Positions 15,290-24,391 of a stretch of DNA of 25,979 nucleotides are shown here, piece after piece. Origin of the DNA: DASZHJ01 sp035581425 (lineage in GTDB: Bacteria; Pseudomonadota; Alphaproteobacteria; ATCC43930; CGMCC-115725); assembly GCA_035581425.1 (NCBI GenBank), contig DATJVP010000115.1, positions 1 to 25,979 of the forward strand, in the 5' to 3' direction. The position numbers and the translations under genes are program-made. Numbering within the stretch: the stretch's first letter is position 1; each line of letters starts with the position of its first letter. Under the pieces are notes generated by a model. It saw only the letters and a list, made by a program, of their open reading frames with translations. It ran no database searches and had not been told where the DNA came from.

Positions 15290-16537
15290 ATGGGCAAGGC
15301 TCTGGATGGCGTTCGCATTCTCGATTTCACGCACGTGCAGTCGGGACCGACCTGCACGCAGCTCCTCGCATGGTTCGGTGCCGACGTGATCAAGGTCGAG
15401 CGGCCCGGCGTGGGCGACATCACGCGCGGCCAGCTACAGGACATCCCGAATGTGGACAGCCTCTATTTCACGATGCTGAACCACAACAAGCGCTCCATCA
15501 CCATCGACGGCAAAAAGCCGCTCGGCAACAAGGTGCTGCAGGCGCTGGTGAAGCACTGCGACGTGCTCGTCGAGAACTTCGCGCCCGGAGTGCTCGAGCG
15601 CATGGGTCTCGGCTGGGAGCGCATCCAGGAGCTCAATCCCCGCATGATCGTGGCATCCGTGAAGGGCTTCGGCCCCGGCCCCTACGAGGAGTGCAAGGTC
15701 TACGAGAACGTCGCGCAATGCGCGGGCGGCGCCGCCTCGACGACGGGCTTCGACGACGGTCCGCCGCTGGTGACGGGGGCGCAGATCGGCGACAGCGGTA
15801 CGGGCCTGCACCTGGCGCTCGGCATCGTCTGCGCACTCTATCAGCGCAACGCGACGGGCCGAGGCCAGCGCGTGCTGGCGGCGATGCAGGACGGCGTGCT
15901 CAACCTCTGCCGCGTCAAGCTTCGCGACCAGCAGCGTCTCGACCGCACCCACGTAATGAAGGAATACCCGCAATATCCCAACGGGAAGTTCGGCACGGCT
16001 GTGCCGCGTGCGGGCAATGCCTCCGGCGGCGGCCAGCCCGGCTGGATCTTGAAGTGCAAGGGCTGGGAAACCGATCCCAACGCCTACATCTATTTCATCA
16101 CGCAGGCGCCGGTCTGGGAGAGCATCTGCAAGGTGATCGGCAAGGAGGAATGGATCACGCACAAGGATTACGCGACGCCTCCGGCGCGGCTGCCGCGACT
16201 CATGGAGATTTTCGGCGAGATCGAGCGCTGGACCATGACCAAGACGAAATTCGAGGCCATGGACATCCTCAACAAATACGACATCCCCTGCGGGCCCATC
16301 CTCTCCATGAAGGAACTCGCGGAGGAGCCGTCCTTGCGCGCGACGGGCACGGTGGTCGAGGTCGATCACCCCACGCGCGGCAAGTATGTGACCGTCGGCA
16401 ATCCCATCAAGCTCAGCGACAGCATCTCCGAGGTTAAGCGCTCGCCGCTCCTCGGCGAGCACACCGACGAGGTTCTCGCGGAGCTCGGCTTCGGGGCGGA
16501 CGCGATCGCGGAGATGCGCAAGGACGGCGCGGTCTGA
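15290..16537 (+). CDS. frc: Formyl-CoA:oxalate CoA-transferase (YfdW-like)
   Basis: Class III CoA-transferase that moves CoA from formyl-CoA to oxalate, giving oxalyl-CoA for OXC plus formate. The 415-residue length and the EYPQYPNGKFG stretch match E. coli YfdW rather than the longer Oxalobacter FRC. The catalytic Asp168 (QIGDSGTG), Gln17 (THVQSGP) and Glu139 (KVYENVAQ) are present. Residue 48 is Gln, as in YfdW, where Oxalobacter has Trp. The glycine loop that closes over the active site reads ASGGGQPG (about 244-251), with Ser in place of the first Gly of the usual GGGGQPG. AGGAGAGGA lies ahead of the ATG. Use of succinyl-CoA as donor is possible given the adjacent sucCD, but cannot be shown. 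Confidence 0.96.
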   Translation: MGKALDGVRILDFTHVQSGPTCTQLLAWFGADVIKVERPGVGDITRGQLQDIPNVDSLYFTMLNHNKRSITIDGKKPLGNKVLQALVKHCDVLVENFAPGVLERMGLGWERIQELNPRMIVASVKGFGPGPYEECKVYENVAQCAGGAASTTGFDDGPPLVTGAQIGDSGTGLHLALGIVCALYQRNATGRGQRVLAAMQDGVLNLCRVKLRDQQRLDRTHVMKEYPQYPNGKFGTAVPRAGNASGGGQPGWILKCKGWETDPNAYIYFITQAPVWESICKVIGKEEWITHKDYATPPARLPRLMEIFGEIERWTMTKTKFEAMDILNKYDIPCGPILSMKELAEEPSLRATGTVVEVDHPTRGKYVTVGNPIKLSDSISEVKRSPLLGEHTDEVLAELGFGADAIAEMRKDGAV

Positions 16538-16580
16538 TCAGGTTGCACAGGCGGAAATACGAACATCGGGAGGGAGTTCC

Positions 16581-18710
16581 ATGGCTAGCGATAAGGCTGC
16601 GGTCCGCAGGATTCTGCAGCAAGTCAAGACCGAGGGGCGGACCGCGCTGACGGCGCCGGAGGGCAAGATCGTTTGCGACGCCTACGGCATCTCCGTGCCG
16701 AAGGAAGGTGTGGCGACGAGCGCCGCGCAAGCCGCAAGCCTCGCGCGGAAGATCGGCTTCCCCGTGGTGATGAAGATCGTCTCGCCGGACATCCTGCACA
16801 AGACCGAGGCGGGCGGTGTCGTCGTCGGCGTGAAGACGGCGGCGGATGCGCAGAAGGCCTATCGCCAGATTCTCGCGAGCGCCAAGAAGTACGACAAAAA
16901 GGCCAAGATCGACGGCGTTCAGGTGCAGCAGATGCTGGGCGGCGGACAGGAGGTCATCATCGGCGCCGTCACCGACCCGAGCTTCGGCAAGCTCGTGGCC
17001 TTCGGCCTGGGCGGTGTGCTCGTGGAGGTGCTGAAGGACATCACCTTCCGCCTGGCGCCCGCGTCCAAGTCGGATTCGCTCTCGATGCTCGACGGCATCG
17101 CCGCGGCAGAGATCCTCAGGGGCGTGCGCGGCGGCGGGGCGGTCGACCGCACCGCGCTTGCGGGCTTGATCCAGAACGTCTCGAAGCTCGTGAGCGACTT
17201 CCCGGAGATCGCGGAGATGGATTTGAATCCGGTCTTCGCGACGAAGAAGGGCGCGACAGCGGCCGACGTCCGCATCGTCTGCGACTGGAACCCCGCGCCC
17301 GCGCGCTACCGGCCGAAGCAGGGTGAGATCGTCCGGCAGATGAACCGGATCATGAAACCGGATGCCGTCGCCGTGATCGGCGCCTCCGCCGAGGACGGCA
17401 AGATCGGCAATTCCGTGATGAAGAACCTCATCAACGGCGGCTATCAGGGCGCGATCTATCCGATCCATCCCAAGGCCGACGAGATCCTCGGGCGCAAGGC
17501 CTATAAGAGCGTCAAGGACGTGCCGGGCGTCATCGACGTCGCGGTCTTCGCGATCCCCGCGAAGTTCGTGGCGCAGGCGCTGATCGAGGTCGGCGAGAAG
17601 GAGATTCCCGGCGCCGTGCTCATCCCCTCGGGCTTCGCTGAAACCGGCAATGTCGAGGGGCAGAAGGAAATCCAGGAGATCGGGCGCAAATACAACGTGC
17701 GCCTGATGGGGCCGAACATCTACGGCTTCTACTACACCTGGAAGAATCTCTGCGCGACCTTCTGCACCGCTTACGACTTCAAGGGCCACGCCGCGCTTTC
17801 CTCCCAGTCCGGCGGCATCGGCATGGCGATCATCGGCTTCTCGCGCTCCGCGAAGATGGGTGTCTCCGCGATCGTGGGCCTCGGAAACAAGTCCGATCTC
17901 GACGAGGACGATCTCCTGACCTTTTTCGAGCAGGACGACCACACCCACATCATCGCGATGCACTGTGAGGACTTGAAGGACGGACGCTCCTTCGCGGATG
18001 TGGCAAAGCGCGTCTCCAAGAAGAAGCCGATTGTGATGCTGAAGGCAGGCCGCACGGCCCTGGGCGCGCGCGCGGCGAGTTCGCACACGGGCGCTCTTGC
18101 CGGCAACGACAAGATCTACGACGACGTGCTGCGTCAGTCCGGCGTCATCCGAGCGAAATCACTGCGGGATATGCTGGACTTCGCCCGCGGCGTGCCGGTG
18201 CTGCCGGCGCCCAAGGGCGAGAATGTCGTGATCATCACCGGCGCCGGCGGCTCTGGCGTGCTGCTCTCCGATGCCTGCGTCGATAACGGGCTCTCGCTCA
18301 TGAAGATGCCGCCCGATCTCGATCAGGCTTTCCGTAAGTTCATCCCACCCTTCGGTGCCGCGGGCAATCCCGTGGACATCACCGGTGGCGAACCGCCCAC
18401 GACCTACAAGAACACGATCCGGCTCGGCCTCGAGGATCCGCGGATACACTCGCTGATCCTCGGCTACTGGCATACGATCATCACGCCGCCGATGGTGTTC
18501 GCCAATCTCGTGGTGGAGGTCGTCGAGGAGATGAAGGCCAAGGGCATCACCAAGCCCATCGTCGCCTCGCTCGCCGGCGACATTCAGGTCGAGGAGGCGT
18601 CCGAATACCTTTACGATCACGGCATTCCTGCTTACGCCTACTCGACGGAAATTCCCGTGGCCGTGCTCGGCGCCAAGTACAAGTGGGCGCGGGGTGCAGG
18701 AGTGATATAA
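16581..18710 (+). CDS. ADP-forming acyl-CoA ligase, fused ATP-grasp (beta) and CoA-ligase (alpha) domains
   Basis: A 709-residue single-chain relative of ADP-forming acetyl-CoA synthetases. Residues 13-235 are the ATP-grasp (beta) part (FPVVMKIVSPDILHKTEAGGV, EVIIGAVTDPSFG, IAEMDLNPV). Residues 255-350 are the CoA-binding Rossmann domain (DAVAVIGASAEDGKIGNSVM). Residues 375-700 are the succinyl-CoA-ligase-like part (LSSQSGGIGMA, ASSHTGALAG, GAGGSGVLLSDA). His502 in SHTG is the likely phosphohistidine. The reaction type is acid + ATP + CoA to or from acyl-CoA + ADP + Pi. The domain order is beta then alpha, the reverse of many bacterial and archaeal fused forms. It sits between frc and sucC with gaps of 43 and 45 nt, so oxalate, formate or another small acid is the likely substrate; this is inferred from position only. 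Confidence 0.88.
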   Translation: MASDKAAVRRILQQVKTEGRTALTAPEGKIVCDAYGISVPKEGVATSAAQAASLARKIGFPVVMKIVSPDILHKTEAGGVVVGVKTAADAQKAYRQILASAKKYDKKAKIDGVQVQQMLGGGQEVIIGAVTDPSFGKLVAFGLGGVLVEVLKDITFRLAPASKSDSLSMLDGIAAAEILRGVRGGGAVDRTALAGLIQNVSKLVSDFPEIAEMDLNPVFATKKGATAADVRIVCDWNPAPARYRPKQGEIVRQMNRIMKPDAVAVIGASAEDGKIGNSVMKNLINGGYQGAIYPIHPKADEILGRKAYKSVKDVPGVIDVAVFAIPAKFVAQALIEVGEKEIPGAVLIPSGFAETGNVEGQKEIQEIGRKYNVRLMGPNIYGFYYTWKNLCATFCTAYDFKGHAALSSQSGGIGMAIIGFSRSAKMGVSAIVGLGNKSDLDEDDLLTFFEQDDHTHIIAMHCEDLKDGRSFADVAKRVSKKKPIVMLKAGRTALGARAASSHTGALAGNDKIYDDVLRQSGVIRAKSLRDMLDFARGVPVLPAPKGENVVIITGAGGSGVLLSDACVDNGLSLMKMPPDLDQAFRKFIPPFGAAGNPVDITGGEPPTTYKNTIRLGLEDPRIHSLILGYWHTIITPPMVFANLVVEVVEEMKAKGITKPIVASLAGDIQVEEASEYLYDHGIPAYAYSTEIPVAVLGAKYKWARGAGVI

Positions 18711-18755
18711 CGGGCGCCCTGGAATGGCCTCGATCGGAAGGGATGTGAACCAGCA

Positions 18756-19951
18756 ATGAACATCCACGAGTATCAGGCGAAGAGCCTGCTGCAGAAGTTC
18801 GGCGTCGCGGTGCCCAAGGGCGGGGTTGCCTATACGCCGCAGGAGGCGGAGCGCGTCGCGCGCGAGCTCGGCGGGCCCGTCTGGGTGGTGAAGTCACAGA
18901 TACATGCGGGCGGCCGTGGCGCCGGCCGTTTCAAGGACGATCCCAACGGCAAGGGCGGCGTCCGCGTCGTCAAGTCCGTCGAGGACGTCGCGAAGAACGC
19001 GGCGCAGATGCTCGGCCACGTGCTCGTGACGAAGCAGACGGGAGCGGCGGGCCGGGAGGTCCGGCGCCTTTACATCGAGGAAGGCTGCGACATCAAGCGA
19101 GAGCTCTATCTGGGCCTGCTCCTCGATCGCAAGACCTCGCGCGTCACCATGATGGCTTCGACCGAGGGCGGCATGGAGATCGAGGAGGTCGCGCATTCGC
19201 ATCCCGAGAAGATCCTCAAAGTCGCGATCGATCCCGCGACGGGCATGCAGGGCTTTCACGCTCGGAGGCTTGCCTTCGGCCTCGGCCTCGAGGGGAAGCA
19301 GATCGGCGCCGCGACCAAATTCATGCTCGCGATGTACAAGGCCTTCACGAGCCTCGATGCCTCGATCGTCGAGATCAATCCGCTGGTGGTGACGGGGGCG
19401 GGCGAGGTGCTGGCGCTCGACGCCAAGATGAACTTCGACGACAACGCGCTCTTCCGTCACAAGGACGTGGCGGAAATGCGCGACGAGTCCGAGGAGGACC
19501 CGACCGAGCTCGAGGCGCAGAAGCACGAGCTCAACTACGTGAAGCTCGACGGCAACATCGGCTGCATGGTGAACGGCGCGGGCCTCGCCATGGCAACCAT
19601 GGACATCATCAAGCTCTATGGCGGCACGCCCGCGAACTTTCTCGATGTCGGCGGCGGCGCGACCAAAGAGCGCGTAACCACGGCCTTCAAGCTCATCCTC
19701 AGCGACGCCAATGTCGAGGGCATCCTCGTCAACATCTTCGGGGGCATCATGCGCTGCGACGTGATCGCCGAGGGCATCGTCGCGGCGGCGCGTGAGATCA
19801 GCCTGCATGTGCCGCTGGTGGTGCGGCTCGAAGGCACCAACGTCCGTCTCGGCAAGAAGATCCTCGCGGACTCCGGCCTGCCGATCGTCAGCGCCGACAA
19901 CCTCGCCGACGCCGCCGAGAAGGTGGTGAAGGCCGTGAAGGAGGCCGGCTG

Positions 19952-19952
<1 letters not shown>
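18756..19952 (+). CDS. sucC: Succinyl-CoA ligase (ADP-forming) subunit beta
   Basis: A 398-residue beta subunit: the ATP-grasp domain begins NIHEYQAKSLL and contains WVVKSQIHAGGRGAG for nucleotide binding. VEINPLVV near residue 205 supplies metal ligands, and the C-terminal flavodoxin-like part has GNIGCMVNGAGLAMATMD and VNIFGGIMRCDVIAEG. With SucD it interconverts succinate + CoA + ATP and succinyl-CoA + ADP + Pi. Sequence motifs look like true SucC; malate-CoA ligase (MtkA) is a close relative that cannot be wholly excluded. It sits in the oxalate run rather than beside sucAB or mdh. It overlaps sucD by 1 nt (TGATG), which ensures coupled production of the subunits. AGGGATG lies before the start. 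Confidence 0.93.
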
Positions 19953-20830
<878 letters not shown>

Positions 20831-20848
20831 GGCACTTTTCTTCCTCTG

Positions 20849-20873
20849 CCCTCGGGGAGAGGTGGGGCGAGGG
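20849..20873. terminator. Possible bidirectional stem-loop between convergent genes
   Basis: CCCTCG (20849-20854) pairs with CGAGGG (20868-20873) around a 13-nt purine-rich loop, between the ends of sucD and the minus-strand hydrolase. A T-rich run (TTTTCTTCC, 20836-20844) lies on the sucD side, which would serve minus-strand transcripts poorly. The sequence also resembles a GGGGAGAGG...GGGGCGAGGGGA dispersed repeat common in GC-rich genomes. Weak support. Confidence 0.3.
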
Positions 20874-20887
20874 GAGCCGCGTCACCG

Positions 20888-21709
20888 TTACTTCGTATTG
20901 CTCTTGATCCAAGCGGAGATGCGCGCCACGACCTCGGGCTCGATGCCGAGGAAGCCGTGCTCCGCGCGCGCCTCGCAGGGCGGCGACTGCGGCGGAAATC
21001 CGCCGCTCACCATGACAATCTCGACCTTGGGCGAGGACTTGAGCGCTGCCTTGATGCGCTCGGCGTCCCCGGGCGGTGTCTCCGGGCATTTGTCGCCGGA
21101 ATGCGAGAGGATCAGCACGGGCACGTTGATGGCCGCGAGGTCGGCCTTGAAGACGGTCTCCTTAAATTGGGATTTGCCGCCCTCGCGCGTGAGGGTCGAG
21201 GTCAGCACCACGCCCGCGATCTCGCCATGCGTCATCCGGCCTGCGGCGCCTGCGGCGGCGTTCGTCCCTTGGCTCGTGCCGACGAGCCAAATGGGCGCTT
21301 TCGTCTGCGCTCGCACATAGGCCACGATCTCTGCGACGTCTTTCGCGTAGTCCGGGGTAGTACGGTAGTTGAAGAGCTCCGAACGGCTCGTGGGAACATC
21401 GGGAATGGCGACCGCCATTTCCTGCGTCACCCATTCATCCCGCGTCCGCACCAGGAAGTTGCCGCCTGCGCCGAAATTGCCGACGGAGTCCAGCTTCACA
21501 ACCCCGTTGCCGCCCGGAAACATGATGAGCGCCGCCTTGGGGTTGCCCTGCTGCAGATAGAGCACGCGTTGCTTCCCGCCGCCGGAAGCGGGGAGGTCTA
21601 CGGTGGTCCCGGCTGCGATTGCCGCCGCCGCGCCCATCAGCGCCGCCGCCGACAGGACCAGAAGAAAGGCCGAGTGCTTCCGGAATTCCCGCTGAAACGA
21701 CCATGTCAT
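20888..21709 (-). CDS. Exported alpha/beta hydrolase
   Basis: A 273-residue alpha/beta hydrolase with an N-terminal signal or anchor segment (basic SFQREFRKHS, then hydrophobic AFLLVLSAAALMGAAAAIAAG). The nucleophile elbow GTSQGT carries Ser146. Likely partners are Asp206 (LSHSGDKCPE) and His251 (EHGFLGIE). Cys208 and Cys245 could form a disulfide in the periplasm. FPGGNG near residue 64 supplies the oxyanion-hole side. ATG 21709 is chosen over 21739 because GGAGGAGGA lies just before it. It is downstream of the oxalate carrier by 138 nt on the same strand and may be co-transcribed. The substrate is unknown; ester cleavage releasing an organic acid is only a guess. Confidence 0.8.
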   Translation of the reverse strand: MTWSFQREFRKHSAFLLVLSAAALMGAAAAIAAGTTVDLPASGGGKQRVLYLQQGNPKAALIMFPGGNGVVKLDSVGNFGAGGNFLVRTRDEWVTQEMAVAIPDVPTSRSELFNYRTTPDYAKDVAEIVAYVRAQTKAPIWLVGTSQGTNAAAGAAGRMTHGEIAGVVLTSTLTREGGKSQFKETVFKADLAAINVPVLILSHSGDKCPETPPGDAERIKAALKSSPKVEIVMVSGGFPPQSPPCEARAEHGFLGIEPEVVARISAWIKSNTK

Positions 21710-21847
21710 GCTCGTCCTCCTCCACGCGTGCTCGGCCAAGCTAATCTGCGGCGTGTTCCGAAAATGCGACAGCCGGCGTCTTGTACCGCCGGCTGTCGTC
21801 CGCGATTGCTTCGACGCTTCCGCTCGGAAACGTCGCTTTGGAAAGCG

Positions 21848-23125
21848 CTACTCCGCCGGCACTCCGCGTGCGATGCCCTCGATCTGCCGCGAGCGCAAGG
21901 GTTTCAGCACGAAGAGCGCGAGACCGACGACGACGAAGTTGGTGATCGCCGTGATCACGAACACCATGTGCCAGCTTCCCGTATAACTCTTGAGTACGTT
22001 CGCGAGCGGCACGAGGAAGGCCGATGCGCCCTTGGCGGTGTAGAGCAGGCTCAGGTTGGTCGTCGCGTATTTGGGCCCGAAGGTGTCGGTGCAGGTCGAG
22101 GGGAAGAGGCTGAAGATCTCGCCCCAGGTCAGGAATATCAGCGCCGCGAACACGACGAAGAGCCAAGGCGACGTGCCGGCCCCGCCGAGGAGCCAATAGG
22201 CGACGGCGCCCAGTCCGAAGGCCAGGGCCATCGTGTTCTCGCGGCCGATGTTGTCGGAGACCCAGCCGAAGAGCGGTCGCGCGGCGCCGTTCGCGACGTT
22301 GTCCACGATGAGCGCGACTGTGAGGGTCGTCGCCGCCCCCACGAGCGCGATCTTGTCGACGCCGTAGTCGGAAGCGATGAGCGCGATCTGCGCCGTCGCC
22401 ATGAGGCCGCTCGCGGAGACAAGAGTGAACATGATGTAGAGGACCCAGAACACCGGTGTCGCCAACATCTGCTGCGGCGTATAGCTCTGAGTGGTCTGGA
22501 TCACTTTGATGGAAGCCGGCTTCGGAACCTCGCCTGGGCCGGGGCTGCGCAGGAGCCAGGCAAGCGCCAGGATGACCGCGCCTTGGATGAGGCCGAACCA
22601 GAAGAAGGCCGCCCCATAGCCGCCGCCGTTGATGACCATCTGGATCGGTATCACGGTGAGCGCCGCGCCCGCGCCGTAGCCGGCGGCGGTGAGGCCGACT
22701 GCGAGGCCGCGCCGATCCGGGAACCACTTCACCGCGCTGCCGACCGAGGTTGCATAGACCGCGCCGCCGCCGATGCCGGAAATCACGGCACCGATGTAAA
22801 GCAAGCCGAGGCTGTCGGCCTTGGCGTTGATGATCCAGCCGATCGCGACGAGGACGCCGCCCACCGCCACCACGGGTTTGGGCCCGAACCTATCGGCGAG
22901 CCAGCCATCTATCGGCGTCAGCCACGTCTCGAGCGCGATGAAAATGCTGAAGGCGATCTGGATGTCAGCGGGCGACCAGCCGTGCGCCGCGTTCATAGGC
23001 TTGACGAACAGGGTCCAGCCGTATTGCAGGTTGGCGATCATCACCATGCAGATGACGCCGACGATAAGCTGGAGCCAGCGGTTCACAGGCGGTCGCGCCG
23101 CCCCGGCGGTGGAGTTCATAGACAT
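21848..23125 (-). CDS. OFA-family MFS carrier, oxalate:formate antiporter-like
   Basis: A 425-residue, 12-helix inner-membrane carrier resembling Oxalobacter OxlT, which swaps external oxalate for internal formate. Matching blocks are NLQYGWTLFVKPM in TM1, KWFPDRRGLAVGLTAAGYG in the loop between halves of the N-domain, LATPVFWVLY opening the C-domain, and WGEIFSLFPSTCTDTFG. The two basic residues that bind oxalate in OxlT (Arg272, Lys355) align with Arg283 (NGAARPLFGW) and Lys365 (LYTAKGASAF). ATG 23125 is chosen over 23203 because AAGGGAACGG precedes it and the N-terminus is then of normal length. It is transcribed towards the oxc-frc-sucCD run and almost certainly feeds it. Confidence 0.92.
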   Translation of the reverse strand: MSMNSTAGAARPPVNRWLQLIVGVICMVMIANLQYGWTLFVKPMNAAHGWSPADIQIAFSIFIALETWLTPIDGWLADRFGPKPVVAVGGVLVAIGWIINAKADSLGLLYIGAVISGIGGGAVYATSVGSAVKWFPDRRGLAVGLTAAGYGAGAALTVIPIQMVINGGGYGAAFFWFGLIQGAVILALAWLLRSPGPGEVPKPASIKVIQTTQSYTPQQMLATPVFWVLYIMFTLVSASGLMATAQIALIASDYGVDKIALVGAATTLTVALIVDNVANGAARPLFGWVSDNIGRENTMALAFGLGAVAYWLLGGAGTSPWLFVVFAALIFLTWGEIFSLFPSTCTDTFGPKYATTNLSLLYTAKGASAFLVPLANVLKSYTGSWHMVFVITAITNFVVVGLALFVLKPLRSRQIEGIARGVPAE

Positions 23126-23231
23126 TTCCGTTCCCTTCGCTTCGTTTTGACACTCGCGGGGTCTCTTCCGGATCCCCTTCGATCGCACGCTCAAGGCCAC
23201 CATAAGGCATCGCGGACCCTATGGGAACCCC

Positions 23232-23248
23232 TTGGTGTTATTAACCAA
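23232..23248 (-). promoter_or_regulatory. Inverted repeat upstream of the oxalate carrier gene
   Basis: TTGGT-gttatta-ACCAA (23232-23248) lies 107-123 nt before the carrier start, in an AT-rich patch of a 259-nt gap between two divergent genes (carrier and PAP2). TTGGT/ACCAA half-sites resemble those of FadR-like GntR proteins, although the 7-nt spacer is longer than the classical one. It could be a site for the GntR protein of this locus. Nothing else in the gap stands out. Confidence 0.35.
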
Positions 23249-23384
23249 TCATCGAATTTCGGCAGGGGCTTATGCATCCTTTTCGGAGCAAGTTCCGCGC
23301 CACTGAACCGAAGCGGTTGCGAAGCCGAATTGACCGGCCGCTGCGGCCATGATCCGTTGTCGCCGCTCAATTCGGGGGTGGGTC

Positions 23385-24035
23385 ATGGGGGGTTCGGATG
23401 TCGCGAGGCAGGGGTGGCGCTGGCTCTGGAGTGCGCTCGCTTGCCTCGTGCTCGTGGGGGTCACGATCGCTTGGCTCGACCGGCCGATCGCGCGCTTCGT
23501 CCATGCGCAGTTCCCCGACAAGAACGTCTTCGACTGGATGCAGAGGCTGCCGGAATGGCTGACGACCGCGGCTGCGCTTGTGCTCCTTGGCCTCATCGTG
23601 GCATGGGCGCTCGGGCGACGGGTGCGCGGCCCCTGTGAGGTGCTCGCGCGCGCGAGCCTGAGCCTTGCCGCCGCTGTCCTGATGAAGGATCAGCTCAAGT
23701 TTCTCTTCGGCCGCACCTGGCCCGAGACCTGGGTCAACAAGAACCCCTCCTATATCAGCGACGGGGTCTTCGGCTTTTTCCCGCTACATGGCGGGGTCGG
23801 CTGGGCCGCGTTTCCCTCCGGCCACATGACCGCGATCACCTCGGTCCTCGCCGTACTCTGGCTGCGCTGGCCGGCCTTGCGCTGGCTCTATGCTCTCCTC
23901 TGGCTCGACGTGGTCGTGGGCCTGCTCGGCGCGGACTACCACTGGCTCAGCGACATCGTCGCCGGCAGCTTCCTCGGCGCTGCAGTCGGCGCCGTCGCGG
24001 CTCGGCTCGGCTCCGGCGATCAGCGCACCAGCTGA
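23385..24035 (+). CDS. PAP2-family phosphatase
   Basis: A 216-residue membrane phosphatase with about 5 hydrophobic helices. Motif 2 PSGH is at 144-147 (FPSGHMTAI). Motif 1 is the variant KFLFGRTWPE (Lys105, Arg110), in place of KX6RP. Motif 3 keeps His186 and Asp190 (DYHWLSD) but lacks the usual Ser-Arg pair before them. The HGGVGW segment precedes motif 2, as in a set of proteobacterial PAP2 proteins. These enzymes dephosphorylate lipid phosphates at the periplasmic face. ATG 23385 is preferred because GGGGGTGGG lies just ahead; ATG 23349 is in frame but has no ribosome-binding site. Its last 16 nt overlap the convergent small gene. Confidence 0.85.
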   Translation: MGGSDVARQGWRWLWSALACLVLVGVTIAWLDRPIARFVHAQFPDKNVFDWMQRLPEWLTTAAALVLLGLIVAWALGRRVRGPCEVLARASLSLAAAVLMKDQLKFLFGRTWPETWVNKNPSYISDGVFGFFPLHGGVGWAAFPSGHMTAITSVLAVLWLRWPALRWLYALLWLDVVVGLLGADYHWLSDIVAGSFLGAAVGAVAARLGSGDQRTS

Positions 24036-24370
24036 CAGTCGCCGACGCCATTCCCGCTCGGTGCCAGGATCGTCACCGTCGGCGGATTGCCCGTGCTATA
24101 GATCGCCTTCACTCCATCGAGCGCGCCGCCGTGGAAGGTGACGTTCTTGCCCTCCGCGGCGATCTCGTAAGTGCCCGGCTTGCCCTCGATGTCGGTGTAG
24201 CGGCCGGGTCCCGTGCTCGCGAAATTGTAGGCCATCCGCGCGGAGCTGCCGCTCCAGCACTCGTATTTGCCGACGGGTATTCCCGTTCCCTGTGCTGCCG
24301 CGACGAGCGGGATGAGCGAGCATAGAAATCCGACGGCAGCGATGCCGCGAAGCATCGAACGTGCTTCCAT
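24020..24370 (-). CDS. Small exported protein of unknown function
   Basis: A 116-residue protein that I do not recognise. It has a signal peptide (GIAAVGFLCSLIPLVAAA, cleavage near residue 26) and a mature part with two Cys (KYECWSG and VGDCQLV) that may pair, plus beta-prone repeats of Gly, Thr and Tyr (GRYTDIEGKPGTYEI, KNVTFHGGALDG). The look is of a small periplasmic beta-rich protein. ATG 24370 is chosen because AGAGGTGA sits 5 nt upstream; GTG 24379 is in frame. It overlaps the end of the convergent PAP2 gene by 16 nt and starts 21 nt downstream of the GlcG-like gene, so the two are probably co-transcribed. Confidence 0.75.
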   Translation of the reverse strand: MEARSMLRGIAAVGFLCSLIPLVAAAQGTGIPVGKYECWSGSSARMAYNFASTGPGRYTDIEGKPGTYEIAAEGKNVTFHGGALDGVKAIYSTGNPPTVTILAPSGNGVGDCQLVR

Positions 24371-24391
24371 CTGATTCACCTCTGGAGATCG

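Noticed and set aside
13363..15444. 693-codon open frame on the minus strand over oxc
   Set aside because: It is antisense to a gene with intact catalytic motifs; its Arg/His/Asp/Gly-rich composition is typical of a GC-rich shadow frame.
16434..18086. 550-codon minus-strand frame over the fused CoA ligase
   Set aside because: Shadow of a gene whose domains are all recognisable on the plus strand.
20957..23638. 893-codon open frame on the plus strand over the hydrolase and carrier genes
   Set aside because: It runs through two well-supported minus-strand genes and has no recognisable domain; composition is that of a shadow frame.
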